From: Membranipora membranacea
Lineage: Eukaryota; Bryozoa; Gymnolaemata; Cheilostomatida; Membraniporidae
Assembly (NCBI GenBank): GCA_914767715.1
Contig: OU612070.1
Coordinates: forward strand, 3,677,501-3,737,500
Reading direction: 5' to 3'
Length of the DNA: 60,000 nt
Part shown: positions 1-12,407 of the stretch, in pieces
How the letters are laid out: each line of letters opens with the position of its first letter
How positions within the stretch are numbered: position 1 is the stretch's first letter
The notes under the pieces: model-generated
Seen by the model: only the letters and a program-made list of their open reading frames with translations
The model's database searches: none
Told to the model about the DNA's origin: nothing
Program-made: the position numbers and the translations under genes

Positions 1-841
1 TATGATCAGCCAAATTGGTTGTTAGGGAAAACTTTCAAATGCTCACAGTATCTTTGTAATTATCATCCATTGCTCTTGAATTCCGAAGCTGTGTCGTTGC
101 AAACTTAGAAAGGTCCTCTTAACAAGCATGGAACTCCACCTTCAATCAACATGTGAAAAAACAAGCTATATATAAATTCGGCACAATACCAGCACCCCCC
201 TCAACCAAACTCGAAACACAGGCTATCGTCTAGTTCTTGATACTCTAGTGATACGATCATCAATATTATTATAGCTTCCAATCATCAAACAGTGGCTTCA
301 TCTCATAAGTAAATATTCTAAACACACAACCCTGCTCTTCACTTCTCAATCAACACTCGATTGGATAAAGACTGAGTTGTAGGAGTCGCCTATAATCCCT
401 GTCTCATCTATCGGTTATGTGTTAGGCGTGGACTTACACAACCAATATTATAATTCAGCAGCATCAAGGTTGGTAAACAGTAAATTCAACAACTGACTAG
501 ATAACAGAATTCATTTGTAAGATCCGGTTAAGGGAAGCTTTGAGTTTATTTTAAAGTTTTAACAGGCAGTTTGTAACATCTCAATAATAGTGGTGCCCAA
601 AAATAATTGTAATGCCGTGTGCCATAAAAATGGGATGAGAGCTAACTTGAAAAGAATCAGTAAGTATTTCAAAAATGAAAACTTTCAATGCTATATTGTC
701 ACAAAAGCAAATGGATATGTAAGTGTTTAACCTTGGCCAGAGGTAGCGACCAACAAATTGTTTGTCATGCAGCATTGATTGATGGTTATCTCCTTCGCTC
801 TCAAAGAGTTTACCCATTTTCAGAGATTCAGCCGATTCAGT
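1..841. other. Non-coding flank upstream of first gene
   Basis: No convincing exon is seen before the first gene. The only useful landmark is a plausible splice acceptor (pyrimidine-rich stretch ending in CAG) near 819-823, shortly before the ATG at 842. It suggests that a 5' untranslated exon lies further upstream. Short open frames here look like chance. Confidence 0.4.
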
Positions 842-3121
842 ATGGATGTCAGGTACACTCAATCTCAGAAGAGGAGGAGGTCCAGCTCTGGAGAGAAACA
901 CGTCAGCTTTGGGTGTAATTATAAATCTGGCCCTCCAGCTATAGTACAGAAGGAGCTGGAGAAACCCATATCATTTAGAATCAAACCCAATCCCCAGCAC
1001 AAACAGGTAACTCATAATATTATCTATTAAATAATTTGATTATGATTCTATTGTCTGTCTATCATTAAAACATATCAGGGACTCTCATCCCCAGCGTACT
1101 TTCCTGAAGATTAAAGATTGGCCAGAAATGAAGTTTTGAAAATTTCTGTATTATCTTTGCTTTAGATTGTTGACCTTAAGACCTCCATTTTCAAGCCCGG
1201 GATTAAAAGGCCCAGTTAATAGTAGGAGTACCGGAGGCGGAAATTGGCTCTTCTGCTATAGTTATATGAAAAAATCCTCAATAATATGTATCACATCAAA
1301 GCCAAGACCCTAGAGACAGCAGAATACACATTACTTAGGGGTCAATCTATAGCATTTAAATAAAATCCATAAAGAAAAAGTGAAAATATGCTTATATACC
1401 ATCTCGAAGCCAATACTGGGAGACGACAGATATAGGTCAATATTTTGTGTATGCAGGGGGATTTCTCCTAAGGGGTGTATCAAGGGGAATTATTATATCA
1501 TTGTTTGAGTCTGGAACACAGGGTCGGATTTTATGGGTAGTTAAATAATCTATCATAGAAGTTTTTGGGCTGTTTTTCTCCACAAATATTTTATTTAGGT
1601 GGATTGGCTATAATGAAAGCACAAGCAGGTGAGGTATCAAATAAAAAGCAAATCAAACTTTTCTCCTCTGACTGCTTGGGCATAGTTGCTCAGCTTCTAA
1701 TACAAACATTCAGATGTTTTTAAAATATTAATGTAGTTATCTAATAGGTTATCCAATGGGTCTTTTACAAGGGGCGTAGCACTGCAAGGGAGAAAGTAAG
1801 TCCTGTAAAATAGCGCAATCAATAAACACCCAAAGAATTAATACCAATGCAATGTTTAGTTGTTATAATTGGTATTTACTGTATCCCGGTACAACTGCCA
1901 TATCATACATTTGCAAAATGTCTGTTATTTGTGTTGCCAACCAATGTTGCCTAGCCTGGGCAGGCTGTCGTGTCGGGGGTGGGTGGGTGGTGACCTTGAA
2001 GAGGTCACAACGGATTTACTCAGGCTGTCCCCCCTCCCCACTCACCCACCGGACATGACAGTCTGCCCACAGGTTAAATGTTACCAATGAATTGAATCTG
2101 TAAATTTTTAGCAAGCTCATTACATGGTCCCCCATATATCTGTTCACATACACACTTTGACATACAATGACGACCCTGTGGAGAGACGGTCTATGTTATC
2201 AATATACATTACCCTTGAGGAATAATTACCAGCTACAATATACTTTAACCAGTTCAATGTTGGCTAAAAATATTTAATATTTGTAAAACAGTCATGTATG
2301 AGTTAATTTTATGTGATCATAGATTGTGAGACTCTCCTCCTGCAAATACTTGTGTGGTCTAGGGTAATTAAGAGAGTAAAGTTCATTCATATTCTTCACT
2401 AGATGAATTTTCACTGTCTTCACCTGGAGACAGGTCAGATCAAGGAGTCTTTAACTCCTTTGTCAGATCGATGCTGTTTGGTATCTAGTAGTCGCTAGTT
2501 CACACAGTCTGTTCAGGAACATAGATTTGTCCCCTCTTGTCTGCTTTATCCTGTACTCAAATGAGTTTATCAAGCACTTGCTGTTTGGACATCTGCAAGT
2601 CTTCAGAACATCCTTATGGCTGTTAATCGGATTGCAGTTACTTGCTTTCACATACTCAGACCGCAGTTACACCATGACGGCAAGGGACACATTCCATACC
2701 AATATGATAGCGTGCCTTTTGATTGGGCTATTAATCACATTACATTAGACATTATCTAGTTTCTGTCGCTTTTGAAGCATATATATGGCCATCTCATTGT
2801 GATGCAGAACATTGAGCTGGTTGATGGGCAACCAGTTAGACTGTGCTCTGATATGAGATCTTTTGGCGCAGCTTTGAGAATTTTCTTGTTTTATTCAGAT
2901 ACTGATAAATTCATGCCCAGATCTGATATGCAGAACAGTTTCCTGACGTTTTCCAAATTCCCCATCATATAATTAAGGGAGGCAATGAATGGTTGGATAT
3001 CAGTGAGATATAACAAAGGAGAGGTTTTGTGTCTATGGTTGAAACTTCCTCAGTGCAGTGTGAAGCATTTATCCAGTATTTTAGTTATGCACTTTTAATC
3101 AAATGTTGTAGATAAACTGGT

Positions 3122-3161
<40 letters not shown>

Positions 3162-6100
3162 ATGTTCATATTTAATCTTTGCTTTTGATCGAAAATATTC
3201 TGTTGCCTGTGCTCTCTCTGTGTAGCTTGTACTTAGAACAACAGAATGCATCATATAGCTTTGTATTGCAAGGTAAGCGTTAAGCTCTGTAGCAGTTTCT
3301 ACAATTGCTTTATTGTTTTTGTAAATATATCCACAAATTCTTTGAGTAGGTGTAAATGTGACAGAAGATTATAGGGTGCTCTATTGTATACATGAACGTA
3401 TATCAGTGATTCTATATATAAGCCCAATTGTTTATCGATATAAAATATCGTATAGTATATACGTACATCGACTATAATATTTTGGGTCATGAGCGGGATC
3501 TGCTAACTAGCGTTTCTTTCAAAAAATACATATACTTAGTAATTGAATATGCAATACCTCAGAAACATATATATGAGTGCTGTTTAATTAGGGAAAAATA
3601 GCTACGAAACTTAGATAACACTAATACCATCACTATACCCATAGATCTCCAACTCAGCCACCCCTAAATACACATCTGTTTCAAACACTGCGAGTTTAAA
3701 GTATCGAGCCAATCTGAGAGGGCAGGGAAGCCAGAGTACATCAGTAGGCTGAATCACTGGATAATCAGGCAGTCCAGGATACACAGAACAGATGCTGTCA
3801 TCGTAGTTGTTGTGTAACTCAGACTCGATCATTGCAACAAGAAAGTGCACATTCTCAATAGTCACTGCAAACAATTAAAGTGGTATACATTATACATGTA
3901 CGTGCACAGGCCTACACAGGGGTCTCATGGTTGTTTTATCTGGTGAAAGATTCAACAGCGAATAAATGATTGCCTCCTCCTATACTAGATGTAAAACATC
4001 TTTTACGATGATTAGGCTCTTATTTTATTTTAACAACCAAAAACTTTAGCGGCAACTCTTCATCCATGCTGGCCTGGTATTAGTCAGGGATACCGAGGTA
4101 AAAAATCATGTAATAGAAGTGCAATATTTTTGTATTCCGCCATCACAACAGGAATCACACGAGCGGTTTTATTTCGCTTACGTAAAACAGGGGGGCCAAA
4201 TTTTTCCATATAACATATGTTTTTGTGACACAAGACACAAGACACAAGTCACATGACATGACACATATGACACATATCTATGACACATTACCTGTACAGC
4301 AATTGGTTCTTGCGTAATACTTGGCTCCTGCTATAATTCTTACAGCTCCGATGTCTCCAGATAACCAAGGGTCCGGACTGTCCATCTCTGATAGGAAGTG
4401 GGAGGCAAGTATTTCGTCAAATGCATACTCCATTCGAGTATTTGTCTGGTATAGCGACTGACAATCGAACGGACCTGAAATATCATTGAGTCAAAATACA
4501 AGACATGTGCTACAATGAGTTTCCTAGAAGTATAGCAATAGCGGGCACGCAATCTGGTGGGGATATTAGTAAGGACAATTTTGCTGATGTTGGACCAAAA
4601 CAAATGTATGAATCAGCTCAGCTCACACGACTAGATACCTAGAGACGTGTCAAGCTACGCAACAAGGCATCACTTGTGTATGTTTTCTATCTTAAGGATG
4701 TGTAAGATCAGAATCATATAAAGGTCAGCTTATCTCTACCTGTCACATCTAGCCTCAAAGGTGGTCCAAAAGATTCAGATGTTCCAGATTCAAGAAAAAC
4801 GGGCATGAGGTCCCTGCCAAACTTTTTCAGATCACATAAGAAACCGCTGGGCAGCATCGGAACGACCGGGTAGCATGCTGCATCCTGACCATAATAACTA
4901 AACTCGCCATTACCGTCAGCGCTGGAGGCAAATAGTACGATGCAGTCTCGCAGGCTTCCTCCTAGAGTTGGAGGTTTAAGAGATTGCAATCTGCATGCAC
5001 TCTCAGATTTAACTCTATATGCCTGACCATCTACCATGTACTCTGCGTATATAAGACGTGATCAATATTTTATATAAACAAACCTTGCGTCGACACTGGT
5101 AGGGATTCGACATAAAAAGAAAAAAAATTTAAGATTTTTTGTGTTTAGTCACATCCGTAAATTTAATACTGCGAGTTCTAAGACATAAGACAGTGTGCAA
5201 CGTATGAGAAAGATGGAGTCGTTAATGTAGCGAAGCTGATTGTTTTAAAATAATAGAATAATGAAAATTAAAATAATAATATTGTATTCAATAGTCCTGT
5301 TGATTGGCTATGAATATTTCGATAGACCACAAACCTCGGATTGAGTGTGTATGATCCCCAGCTATAGCGGTAGACTGTGAGGTCACATCATTAGAAATCT
5401 TACACAATCTTGTTCCTTGGTTGTATGAGTAGGATTTACACGACGAGAATGATCTGACCATACACAGTCTTGAGCACTTTAGTAGACTTATAACATCGTA
5501 AAAGGTGTCAGATACTGATTGTAAGCCGTGACTTTCTGGTATGACGTGTGACTGGATTGCCGTAACTGTTTCTGCAGATGATGAAGCAGGAAGCTGAACC
5601 AGCTGTACAGCAAGAAACTGAAGCTGTCAAAAGTACATAATATAATAAATTGTAAAAACTTGAGGGATTCTCTGCATCAGCATAGCAAACGATTAGGTAT
5701 GTTAGTTAGTTAGTAGTTATGGTAGGACTAGGACGATTAGGTATGTTAGTTAATTAGTACGATTGGTACGATTGGTACGATTGGTACGATTGGTACGATT
5801 AGGTATGTTAGTTAGGTATGTTAGTTAGTTAGTTAGTAGTTATGGTAGGACTAGGACGATTAGGTATGTTGATGACATGATGGGCAGTTTAATTTTTATT
5901 TTCACATGGTAATATCGGTTCTGATGATAGTAAACGTAATTTTTTTTAAATTAAAAAAAAAGAAAAATTAACCAACTGATTGTGGCGTTTTGAGCTTGGA
6001 GCCCTGTGTATAGTGTCCAAAAAACACAATTCAGAGAGTTAGAGAATATATTAATCAGACATAATACTTGTTCTTGTCCCAGCAACATTTTTTTCATTCC

Positions 6101-9100
6101 TAGCTGACGGGACAGGGATGCTTATTTTCAGTAAGAGAATATTTCATTAGTATAAATTTAAGCATACAAATATGGAATCTTATAATGACTGATTCGATAA
6201 TTCTTACCAGTATTATAAACCGTGCCATCTCGGAAGAGTCCTAGATGCAGATAGCATTTGTTGTACTTAAGTATACATGAAATTGATTGATTGCACTAAA
6301 CTCATCATTATCATCGTTAATATTGTGACATTGTTCAATTATAAGTTTATTCTCTTGTTTCACGACCAACCAGTTGGCCGCTTCAGCCAATCCAAGCTGA
6401 CTTTTAATGAATGCATCATCATAAAATGTGGATAAATATTATAATACTAGGGCTCTCTACAATGGATATATACATTTTTTTTTATAGGTCAAGGCCCCTA
6501 GATATAGATTGACACGAAGACATGAGAAGATGTAGATAACATATACCTTTTATATATTAATTTATATCTGTTGTTTAAAACACAAGCGGACGTGTCAATT
6601 TTTTTATTGGAGAGCAATATGAAGCAAGAACCCCGAATGCCATGATTCTGAACTCTTAGGTATTGATCAATCTACATATTATTATGAATTAATAAAATAC
6701 ATAAAAAATCATTATGGTATCCAATTTTAATAAGGAAACATTGATTAATTAAGTTTTACGCTCAATTTATGTTATGAATTGATAGAGCTAGGCGCCTCGC
6801 CTCAACCTCTCAATATGTAAAACGTGATTCTCAATCATGACATGTAGACATGGCATTCTTTTTTTTAGTTTCAGTTTAGTTTTAGTTTCACAAACATGAT
6901 AATGCTTTGATCAGGTTATGATGAGGCTTTATTTAATTGAGAATCCAAGGCTTCCCTGACGCTGCCAGTGGTATCAGGTAAAATTCATTGTGTGGGTGTT
7001 AACGCTGTCATATCCATACCTGGGAAGCTACATCTGGTGGATCCATTGAGACTCACAGAGGTAGTAAATATTCTAATCATATAAAGCTATGTAATAGTGT
7101 GGCTCAATAAGTTTCACATCTTAGCTCTGTGCACAGTTAAAGAATGAGTGTCACACTACATTTTTAATTCTTTCCTTTTACTCATGTAAATCTACTCCAT
7201 TATAAACCCCATGGCTTCTGTGAGAGTGGAAATAAAATTCTTATCTGTTCTTATGTCTAGGGAGAAAGGCAGATGGATACTGGGGGGGGGGGGGGGGGGG
7301 TGGTTTGGTAGTAACAAAATCTGGTGACAAATTGTCCCTGTAATACAAATTGTGTGGTCAGAACAATTTTTTAATGCTATACCATATTTGGTTGAAATCT
7401 GAACTTTGTGGTCAAAATTCTTACAACTTTGATTTATTGTGAACTACTTTGTGGCTGAAATATACTTGGTTGTCCTGATTTTGTATGGCTCGCGGTAATT
7501 TCGCTCATGATATACGACACCTTGGGTAGCTTTGATTTCACTTTCACGAAGCGCCAGAGCCTATTTCTTATCTCACAATTTCCCAGAGAGGCTTTTTATT
7601 ATGATTATTACAATTTTTATAATGTTTAGGTGGTTCTTGTTGGCCAATGAAAAATGATTCAAGTTTAAACAGTTGCTAACAATATAATGCGTCAATTTTT
7701 TTGATGAAATCTTTTAGGGGCTGATTACAAAACAAAGTGCCTGAAATTTATGATTGACAGAGATAAGACACTTTCTATCAATATCGGAGATGAAATTTCA
7801 CATCTGGCAAAGTTTTAAGTGGGTAATTAAAATATCAATTTCCAACACAATACAAGTGGGATCTCATATTATAAGTACCCAATAAGGCTGAGATGGAAAT
7901 TGATTCCCTAAAGTTTAAATCACACTTTTAGGGTGGGTATGGTAGTGCTAGCAAAATCCATCTGGTGAGATTAGTGCTGCCGCTTTTTGAGATCCAGCAA
8001 TCCCAAAACCTCCCCAGCTATTTTGTTGCTCTCTCCCTTACCATTGTAAATTTTTGTTTCTTTTAATATTTTATTTGGCAGTCTAAATCATAATAAGAAA
8101 CACATGGTTAACAAGCTTAGCCTAAAACGCAGTAAGTATTTCCTGTGCTACAAGTGTCAAGCTGGATATTTGAAAAAAAGTTTTGCATCAGGTGAGGCCA
8201 AACGAACCTACCTCATAGTCTTGTTTTACAAGCAGAAACCCCTCATAGTTTCGAATCACCACTTATTCACAGATTTGACCAAGAAACAAAAATATAATGC
8301 GGTTATGATTTTTTTGAAAGTGCCGTTTATTCAATTTGACGATGACGGCATACAACATAGTTGTTGTAATTTTGGACGGAATGGAGGGAAGTGTCAGCCG
8401 TCAGTGTGTTCTTATATAAAGGTGTCAACCTTCAATTCTTGATATATTAATAGGGGTTCATTTGACCAACACTGTCATTAAACAATCTGTAGTGGAGTGT
8501 TTCCTAAAATTTGAATTATAATTTCACTGGTGCTTTGGCAGCGCATTGCTTAGTGTAAATATTATATAATTTGCAAATTGTTTTGAATCCATAAATCACT
8601 TTTCAACACATAGTATGTTTCAAATAAGTGCGAGCTGAAGTTGCCTGGCAACAAAATTACATCATTGATGACTGATTAAAGACATTTCCGGCTGCCAATC
8701 ACTTAAATTGTTCGTGACCATTTCATCGTGACCACAGATGTAGACTTAGCAGTGTCCTTTGACTCAGATATGAGCAACTGCATACCTGTGGAAGGGGAAC
8801 TCAAATACGATAATCCACAACCGTCATGTGGAACTATTAGCAAAATGATTGTTTACATTTTAGAGCAAATGCTTCATTGCTGGCGTTATACTTGGATTTC
8901 ATAGACCTGTTATCGGGGACTCAATTGTCATTATTCTTTTAGGGAGTGGGCATGGTGCAATTGTTAGGGCATGGGTCTTTTAATCGATACGTCCTGCTTT
9001 CAATTCCCTGAGGATCACGGTGGTGTCAGAAAGGGCATCCGACCTCATATGCTCCTGTGCCACATTAGGATACAGTCCATAGACCCGTACTGATACTGGA

Positions 9101-9972
9101 AACAAAAAAAACAAATAACATCAAGGTTTCTCACACAGTATCACAGGGTATCGAGACTATCAATGGACATGATTTTCTTTTTAATTGTCATTATATTTTC
9201 TACAGCCTCATGAGATGGCAGTCCAGATCTAGTTGTTGATTTAACTGCAATAATCATATCTTTCTGACAGGTCAGAAATACACTGGTTCCAGGAAGAATC
9301 GTTAACAACAGAGTGGTGAAGAGAGTTCGATCAAATGAACTTGAGAATAAACATACTCTAAGGCCAATCGGTTCCAGACCCTCTTATTTGAGAAAAAGCC
9401 ACTCAGTTGGATGCCTTGCTCTATACAAGCCTGCTGTGTCTCCTTCTTTATCTAGTTATGAGCCTGTCTACCCAATCACACCTGTGTATAAACCTCATGT
9501 GTCCACAATTAGACCTGCATATAAGACAGTACCATACAACCCTACAAGTCAGCTAATACCTACAGTCGGCGTGAAATCACTTGACTTCGATCGCTTTGCA
9601 AAATGTAAGACTATGGTGGCTCCTGAAGTGCTCCGAACAAACTTGCACAACTTGAACAACTTGATTGAAGAAAGGACAACAGTGATAAGAAATATGCGTC
9701 TGAGACCGGCAGGGCGTGGGAAGATAGATCCAGGAGAAAATAAAAGCTCAAACACCCCTGATAAATATTCAAGCAATGGGGATCGCAGTGCAGAAAGTGT
9801 TTCCCACAGACTCAGAGGCCTACCAGTATCACATATACATCCCGAACACACTATCAGGATTCATAGAATGCCTTCAATCATTCAATCTGGAGCGGCTGGA
9901 ACCACGTCACACAGCAAGGCCAGGCAAAAACTACCTTTGGTGGGAAAACCAAGAAGCATAATTGAAAGGTAG
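842..9972 (+). CDS. Two-exon gene, basic low-complexity protein, function unknown
   Basis: Exons 842-1006 and 9271-9972 join in phase 0 and give a 288-residue protein. The donor (CAG/GTAACT) and acceptor (TTCTGACAG/GTC) are clean, and an in-frame stop lies just upstream of the second exon. I do not recognise the protein. It is basic, rich in Pro, Ser, Tyr and Arg, and probably largely disordered. There is a Tyr/Pro-rich stretch with short repeats of the type YxPxxPxY, then a possible short helix with LNNLIEERT. No signal peptide or membrane segment is visible. The start at 842 is chosen because a good acceptor lies about 20 bases before it; an in-frame ATG at 782 is the alternative. The stop TAG overlaps a strong donor (AAAG/GTAGGT at 9967), so the gene could continue into a further exon. 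The intron contains a complete gene on the other strand and a SINE. Confidence 0.6.
3125..3159. repeat. (TA)n microsatellite
   Basis: About 17 uninterrupted TA units lie downstream of the 3' end of the minus-strand lectin-like gene, in the intron of the plus-strand gene. Confidence 0.95.
3583..3588 (-). terminator. Likely polyadenylation signal ATTAAA for the lectin-like gene
   Basis: On the minus strand ATTAAA lies about 25 bases past the stop codon at 3611. It is the common variant of AATAAA. The placement would give a very short 3' UTR. This is inference from motif and spacing only. Confidence 0.35.
3611..6228 (-). CDS. Secreted PAN / F-type-lectin-like protein, five exons
   Basis: Exons in coding order are 6228-6208, 5623-5335, 5042-4740, 4474-4292 and 3864-3611. 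Lengths 21, 289, 303, 183 and 254 sum to 1050, giving 349 residues with phase kept at all four junctions. The tiny first exon plus the start of exon 2 form a signal peptide (MARFIILLQFLAVQL...). Residues about 57-81 carry four cysteines in a PAN/apple-like arrangement (KCSRLC...SSCKSY...LCK). The C-terminal half resembles the F5/8C or fucolectin fold: PWLSGDIGAVRI, then RTNCC at 260-264, and a final strand with GVAELEIYG near the end. In F-type lectins the fucose site is RxDCCxER; here it reads RTNCCTVT, so Asp and the second Arg are missing and canonical fucose binding is doubtful. Residues about 105-205 are unassigned. Likely role is extracellular recognition or adhesion. The gene lies wholly inside an intron of the opposite-strand gene. 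Confidence 0.82.
4209..4287. repeat. Degenerate GACACA / GACACAAGA tandem repeat
   Basis: Runs of GACACAAG and GACACATAT units directly abut the donor of exon 4 of the lectin-like gene. Simple-sequence DNA inside an intron. Confidence 0.7.
5694..5875. repeat. Composite minisatellite (GTTA, ACGATTGGT and larger unit)
   Basis: In the first intron of the lectin-like gene, GTTAGTTAGTTA runs alternate with at least four copies of a 10-base unit (TACGATTGGT). A longer block (AGTTATGGTAGGACTAGGA followed by CGATTAGGTATGTT) appears at each end. The nested structure suggests repeated local duplication. Confidence 0.85.
7136..7243 (+). repeat. Dispersed repeat R1, copy 1
   Basis: The block starting GAGTGTCACACTACATTTT and continuing to CCCCATGGCTTCTGT...AATAAAAT recurs at 10926-11033 with modest divergence. 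No coding capacity. Likely a non-autonomous mobile element or the 3' end of one. Confidence 0.7.
7282..7300. repeat. Poly-G tract (19 G)
   Basis: Nineteen consecutive G residues. Such runs are prone to slippage, and the exact count may also be a sequencing artefact. Confidence 0.9.
8945..9115 (+). mobile_element. tRNA-derived SINE-like element
   Basis: The head reads TGGTGCAATTGTTAGGGCATG, like a tRNA A-box region, followed about 40 bases later by a degenerate B box (GCTTTCAATTCC). The body contains AAAGGGCATCCGACC, like the core of some marine-invertebrate tRNA SINEs, and it ends in an A-rich tail. It sits in the long intron just before exon 2 of the first gene. Confidence 0.55.
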
Positions 9973-10925
9973 GTCGCAAGCATATGTCAGGGTTAGATTT
10001 CCTTGAAGAGGCGTTCTGATCTATTGAGAGGAAAAAATTGGCAGCATTGAATATTTTCTTATTTGACGAAGGTTTGATTTATAACCATCATTACATTTGA
10101 TGACCCGACCTATGTATTTTTAACCAATTTCAAAATTTTTGGTTTGTGGTAGACAGTGTGGAGTTCCGACAAACTGTGCAGCGAGGGCAATCCACCACAC
10201 ACCTACGCTTAAATTGAAGAGATATTTGGACGATTACAGTCAGTCTCAATCCACAGCATACAGACTTCGAGTTCACAATATACTACATGCCCGGCAGTAA
10301 CGTGATGTATAAGCACTCCCCCTGAACTTCTTCTCTGAATCAGATCTCAGAACTGCTGCTGTTTTCTAATGGTGTAGTTAGTCGAGGTCCAATTACAGAC
10401 TTCAAAACATGTAGAGCTAGTGGAACCATGTCATCAAGTTTAGTAGGATCTTAATCTTAATATAGCAGGCTTTGATAATGCCAATGAAATCCTTCATTGA
10501 TAATGCCAACCAATCAATACTATCACAAATTTGTCCACTGGGGTGAAGCAGTGAAAGGAACTCCAATTCCCAACTTTTGCAATATCAATTTGCCGCCCCA
10601 GGGATCAGACTTGTTCTAATTATGTTCTAATCCGAGCAAAGAGGCTAGGATTCTAAGTAGTTATCTTCTCAATGTGTATGAGAAGACGTATACTTGATGT
10701 GTAAATCTAGCAAAGGCAAATTAAGGCTTGATGAATTGAATTCATGATGAAATTTCCTAGAACATGATGTGTAAGCATGTCTTGATAAGCTTTGTTGGTG
10801 GGTACCCCCTCACCCGGACTAACAAAGCTTAGATATGGCAGACAGGCTAGATATGTTTCTGCCCTCACTTTTTGCATCCGCTAAAATACTCAATAATAAT
10901 GCTATGTAGTTTATGTGCATTCCTA

Positions 10926-11033
10926 AAGAGTGAGTGTCACACTACATTTTAATTTTTTTCTCTTTTTCATGTGAAAACTACTCCATTATCAGCCCCATGG
11001 TTTCTGTTGGCGTTGCAATAAAATCTTAGCGAC
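10926..11033 (+). repeat. Dispersed repeat R1, copy 2
   Basis: Same sequence family and orientation as 7136-7243, including GAGTGTCACACTACATTTT and the terminal CCCCATGGTTTCTGT...AATAAAAT segment. Confidence 0.7.
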
Positions 11034-11119
11034 ATCTTTGAATCAGTCGCACATCACTCACTATTCGAAAGGACCTTTTTTGTTATGACATGTCAGCTTA
11101 CATTACAGCTCGCTGGGGT

Positions 11120-11252
11120 TAGCATAGCCTTAGTGCTTTGACGGCTACAGCGTGTAAGTGGCATTACATTATCAAACATTCCATTCAATACGAATGGTTG
11201 ATAATGTAATGCCACAAACGCGCCATAGCCACCTGAGCACTAAGACTGGTGT
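11120..11252. mobile_element. Foldback (hairpin) element, family F1, copy 1
   Basis: The arms are inverted complements around an AATACGAATGG centre: the left arm contains GGCATTACATTATCAAAC and the right arm GTTGATAATGTAATGCC. The outer ends pair CTTAGTGCT with AGCACTAAG. Related hairpins lie at 12024-12135 and, partly, near 45830-45893, so this is a mobile MITE-like family. Confidence 0.75.
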
Positions 11253-12023
11253 TACATATGTGTAATTCTCTATTATAACTCATGTTATGCTAAGTATTTA
11301 TTAGAGATCATCTAGGTTATCACATACTGTCACAGTAGGTGTAGGTTTGGGGGAAGGAAGACTAAATGTTCATAATCATATCTGCTTTGTACCGAAATCA
11401 AAATATAGAATAAAAATAGAATATAAAGAGAAATCACCATCACCACAGCTGCTATAGAGACAAGACCTTCATTGTATGAAAACATCAGATCAGAGCCAAA
11501 TAGGCCAACAGCTCCAAAATAGAACTACGCTTGTAGTGTAGAGAAAAAACACTATATCAGATCATATTAACAGCAGGTATCCAGTCAATCCCTCAAGCCT
11601 GTTTGTCATAGTTTTGTAAACAAATTCACGGTTTGTAATATAATCCCAGCACCGGTCACCAATGTAAAGTGAATTAGGTGTAGACATCATCATACAGCAC
11701 TGGATTTCTTATCTTCCCTGCAAATAAAAGAGAAATAATTTATTAGCCCATCATACCTGGTGAGCTAATAGGTCACATGTGACAGAGTCATCAGAGAGCG
11801 AGATTGTACTGGGATTGGAATAAGGAATGTTAGTACTCAAAAAGCTGCAAGTGAGATATTCAGATATTGTGGAATTACACGATGCAATAATTGGATATGC
11901 AATGCCACAAGTTCTCACTTGCTGCCGTTTGAACACTTGAAAACTTACACTCGCCTTCATTTTTCATTCCATTATTGGGTTTACTGAATCACAGTTCATT
12001 TTAATGAGTGTCTTTCTATATTC

Positions 12024-12135
12024 AGAGTAGTCAGAGCACTCAGACGGCTGCAATGCGAGTAAGTGGCATTACATGATTAACACTCAATCGATTATGTAAT
12101 ACCACTGACTCGCATTGCAGCCGTCTGACCACTTA
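12024..12135. mobile_element. Foldback (hairpin) element, family F1, copy 2
   Basis: A long palindrome pairs CAGACGGCTGCAATGCGAGT with ACTCGCATTGCAGCCGTCTG, with GTGGCATTACAT inside. It is the best-preserved copy of the F1 hairpin family and lies near the ferrochelatase 3' end. Confidence 0.8.
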
Positions 12136-12407
12136 TACTATATTCAGATGGACCAGCGATTATAATTGTGTGAGCAGTAACCCTTCCATAAACCTTTGGA
12201 ACTTCCCGCAGCAGATGTTTTGCGTCAAATGACACATTCTGAACCATCATTAATCACCTATAATTTCTCTCCCATATATTTTAGCTGAAAGTTGTCTTCC
12301 TTCTGTGTAATTATAATTGGCCAGAGGAAACAACTTGCAAATTCACCAGTATGAGCAACAAAACAAAACACAACATGATATTGTGTATTTATACATGAAT
12401 ATGATGC

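Larger units (their letters stand above)
9973..12407. other. Intergenic region between convergent genes
   Basis: It separates the plus-strand gene ending at 9972 from the ferrochelatase stop at 12408. I see no gene. It holds dispersed repeat R1 copy 2, hairpin elements at about 11120-11252 and 12024-12135, and an imperfect inverted repeat near 10765-10850. The ferrochelatase 3' UTR must lie in its right part. Confidence 0.6.

Noticed and set aside
2527-2748. 73-codon hydrophobic open frame
   Set aside because: No start context, splice sites or similarity; an opposite-strand frame of similar length overlaps it.
4209-4287. CRISPR-like direct repeats
   Set aside because: Units are short, contiguous and without spacers; simple tandem DNA in an animal genome.
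8104-8442. 112-codon open frame on the plus strand
   Set aside because: No splice context, no recognisable motif, composition of AT-rich chance ORF; lies in the intron of the first gene.
11751-11960. Possible extra ferrochelatase exon downstream of the stop
   Set aside because: The eight-exon model already ends after the last conserved motif with an in-frame TAA, and this frame has no ferrochelatase similarity.
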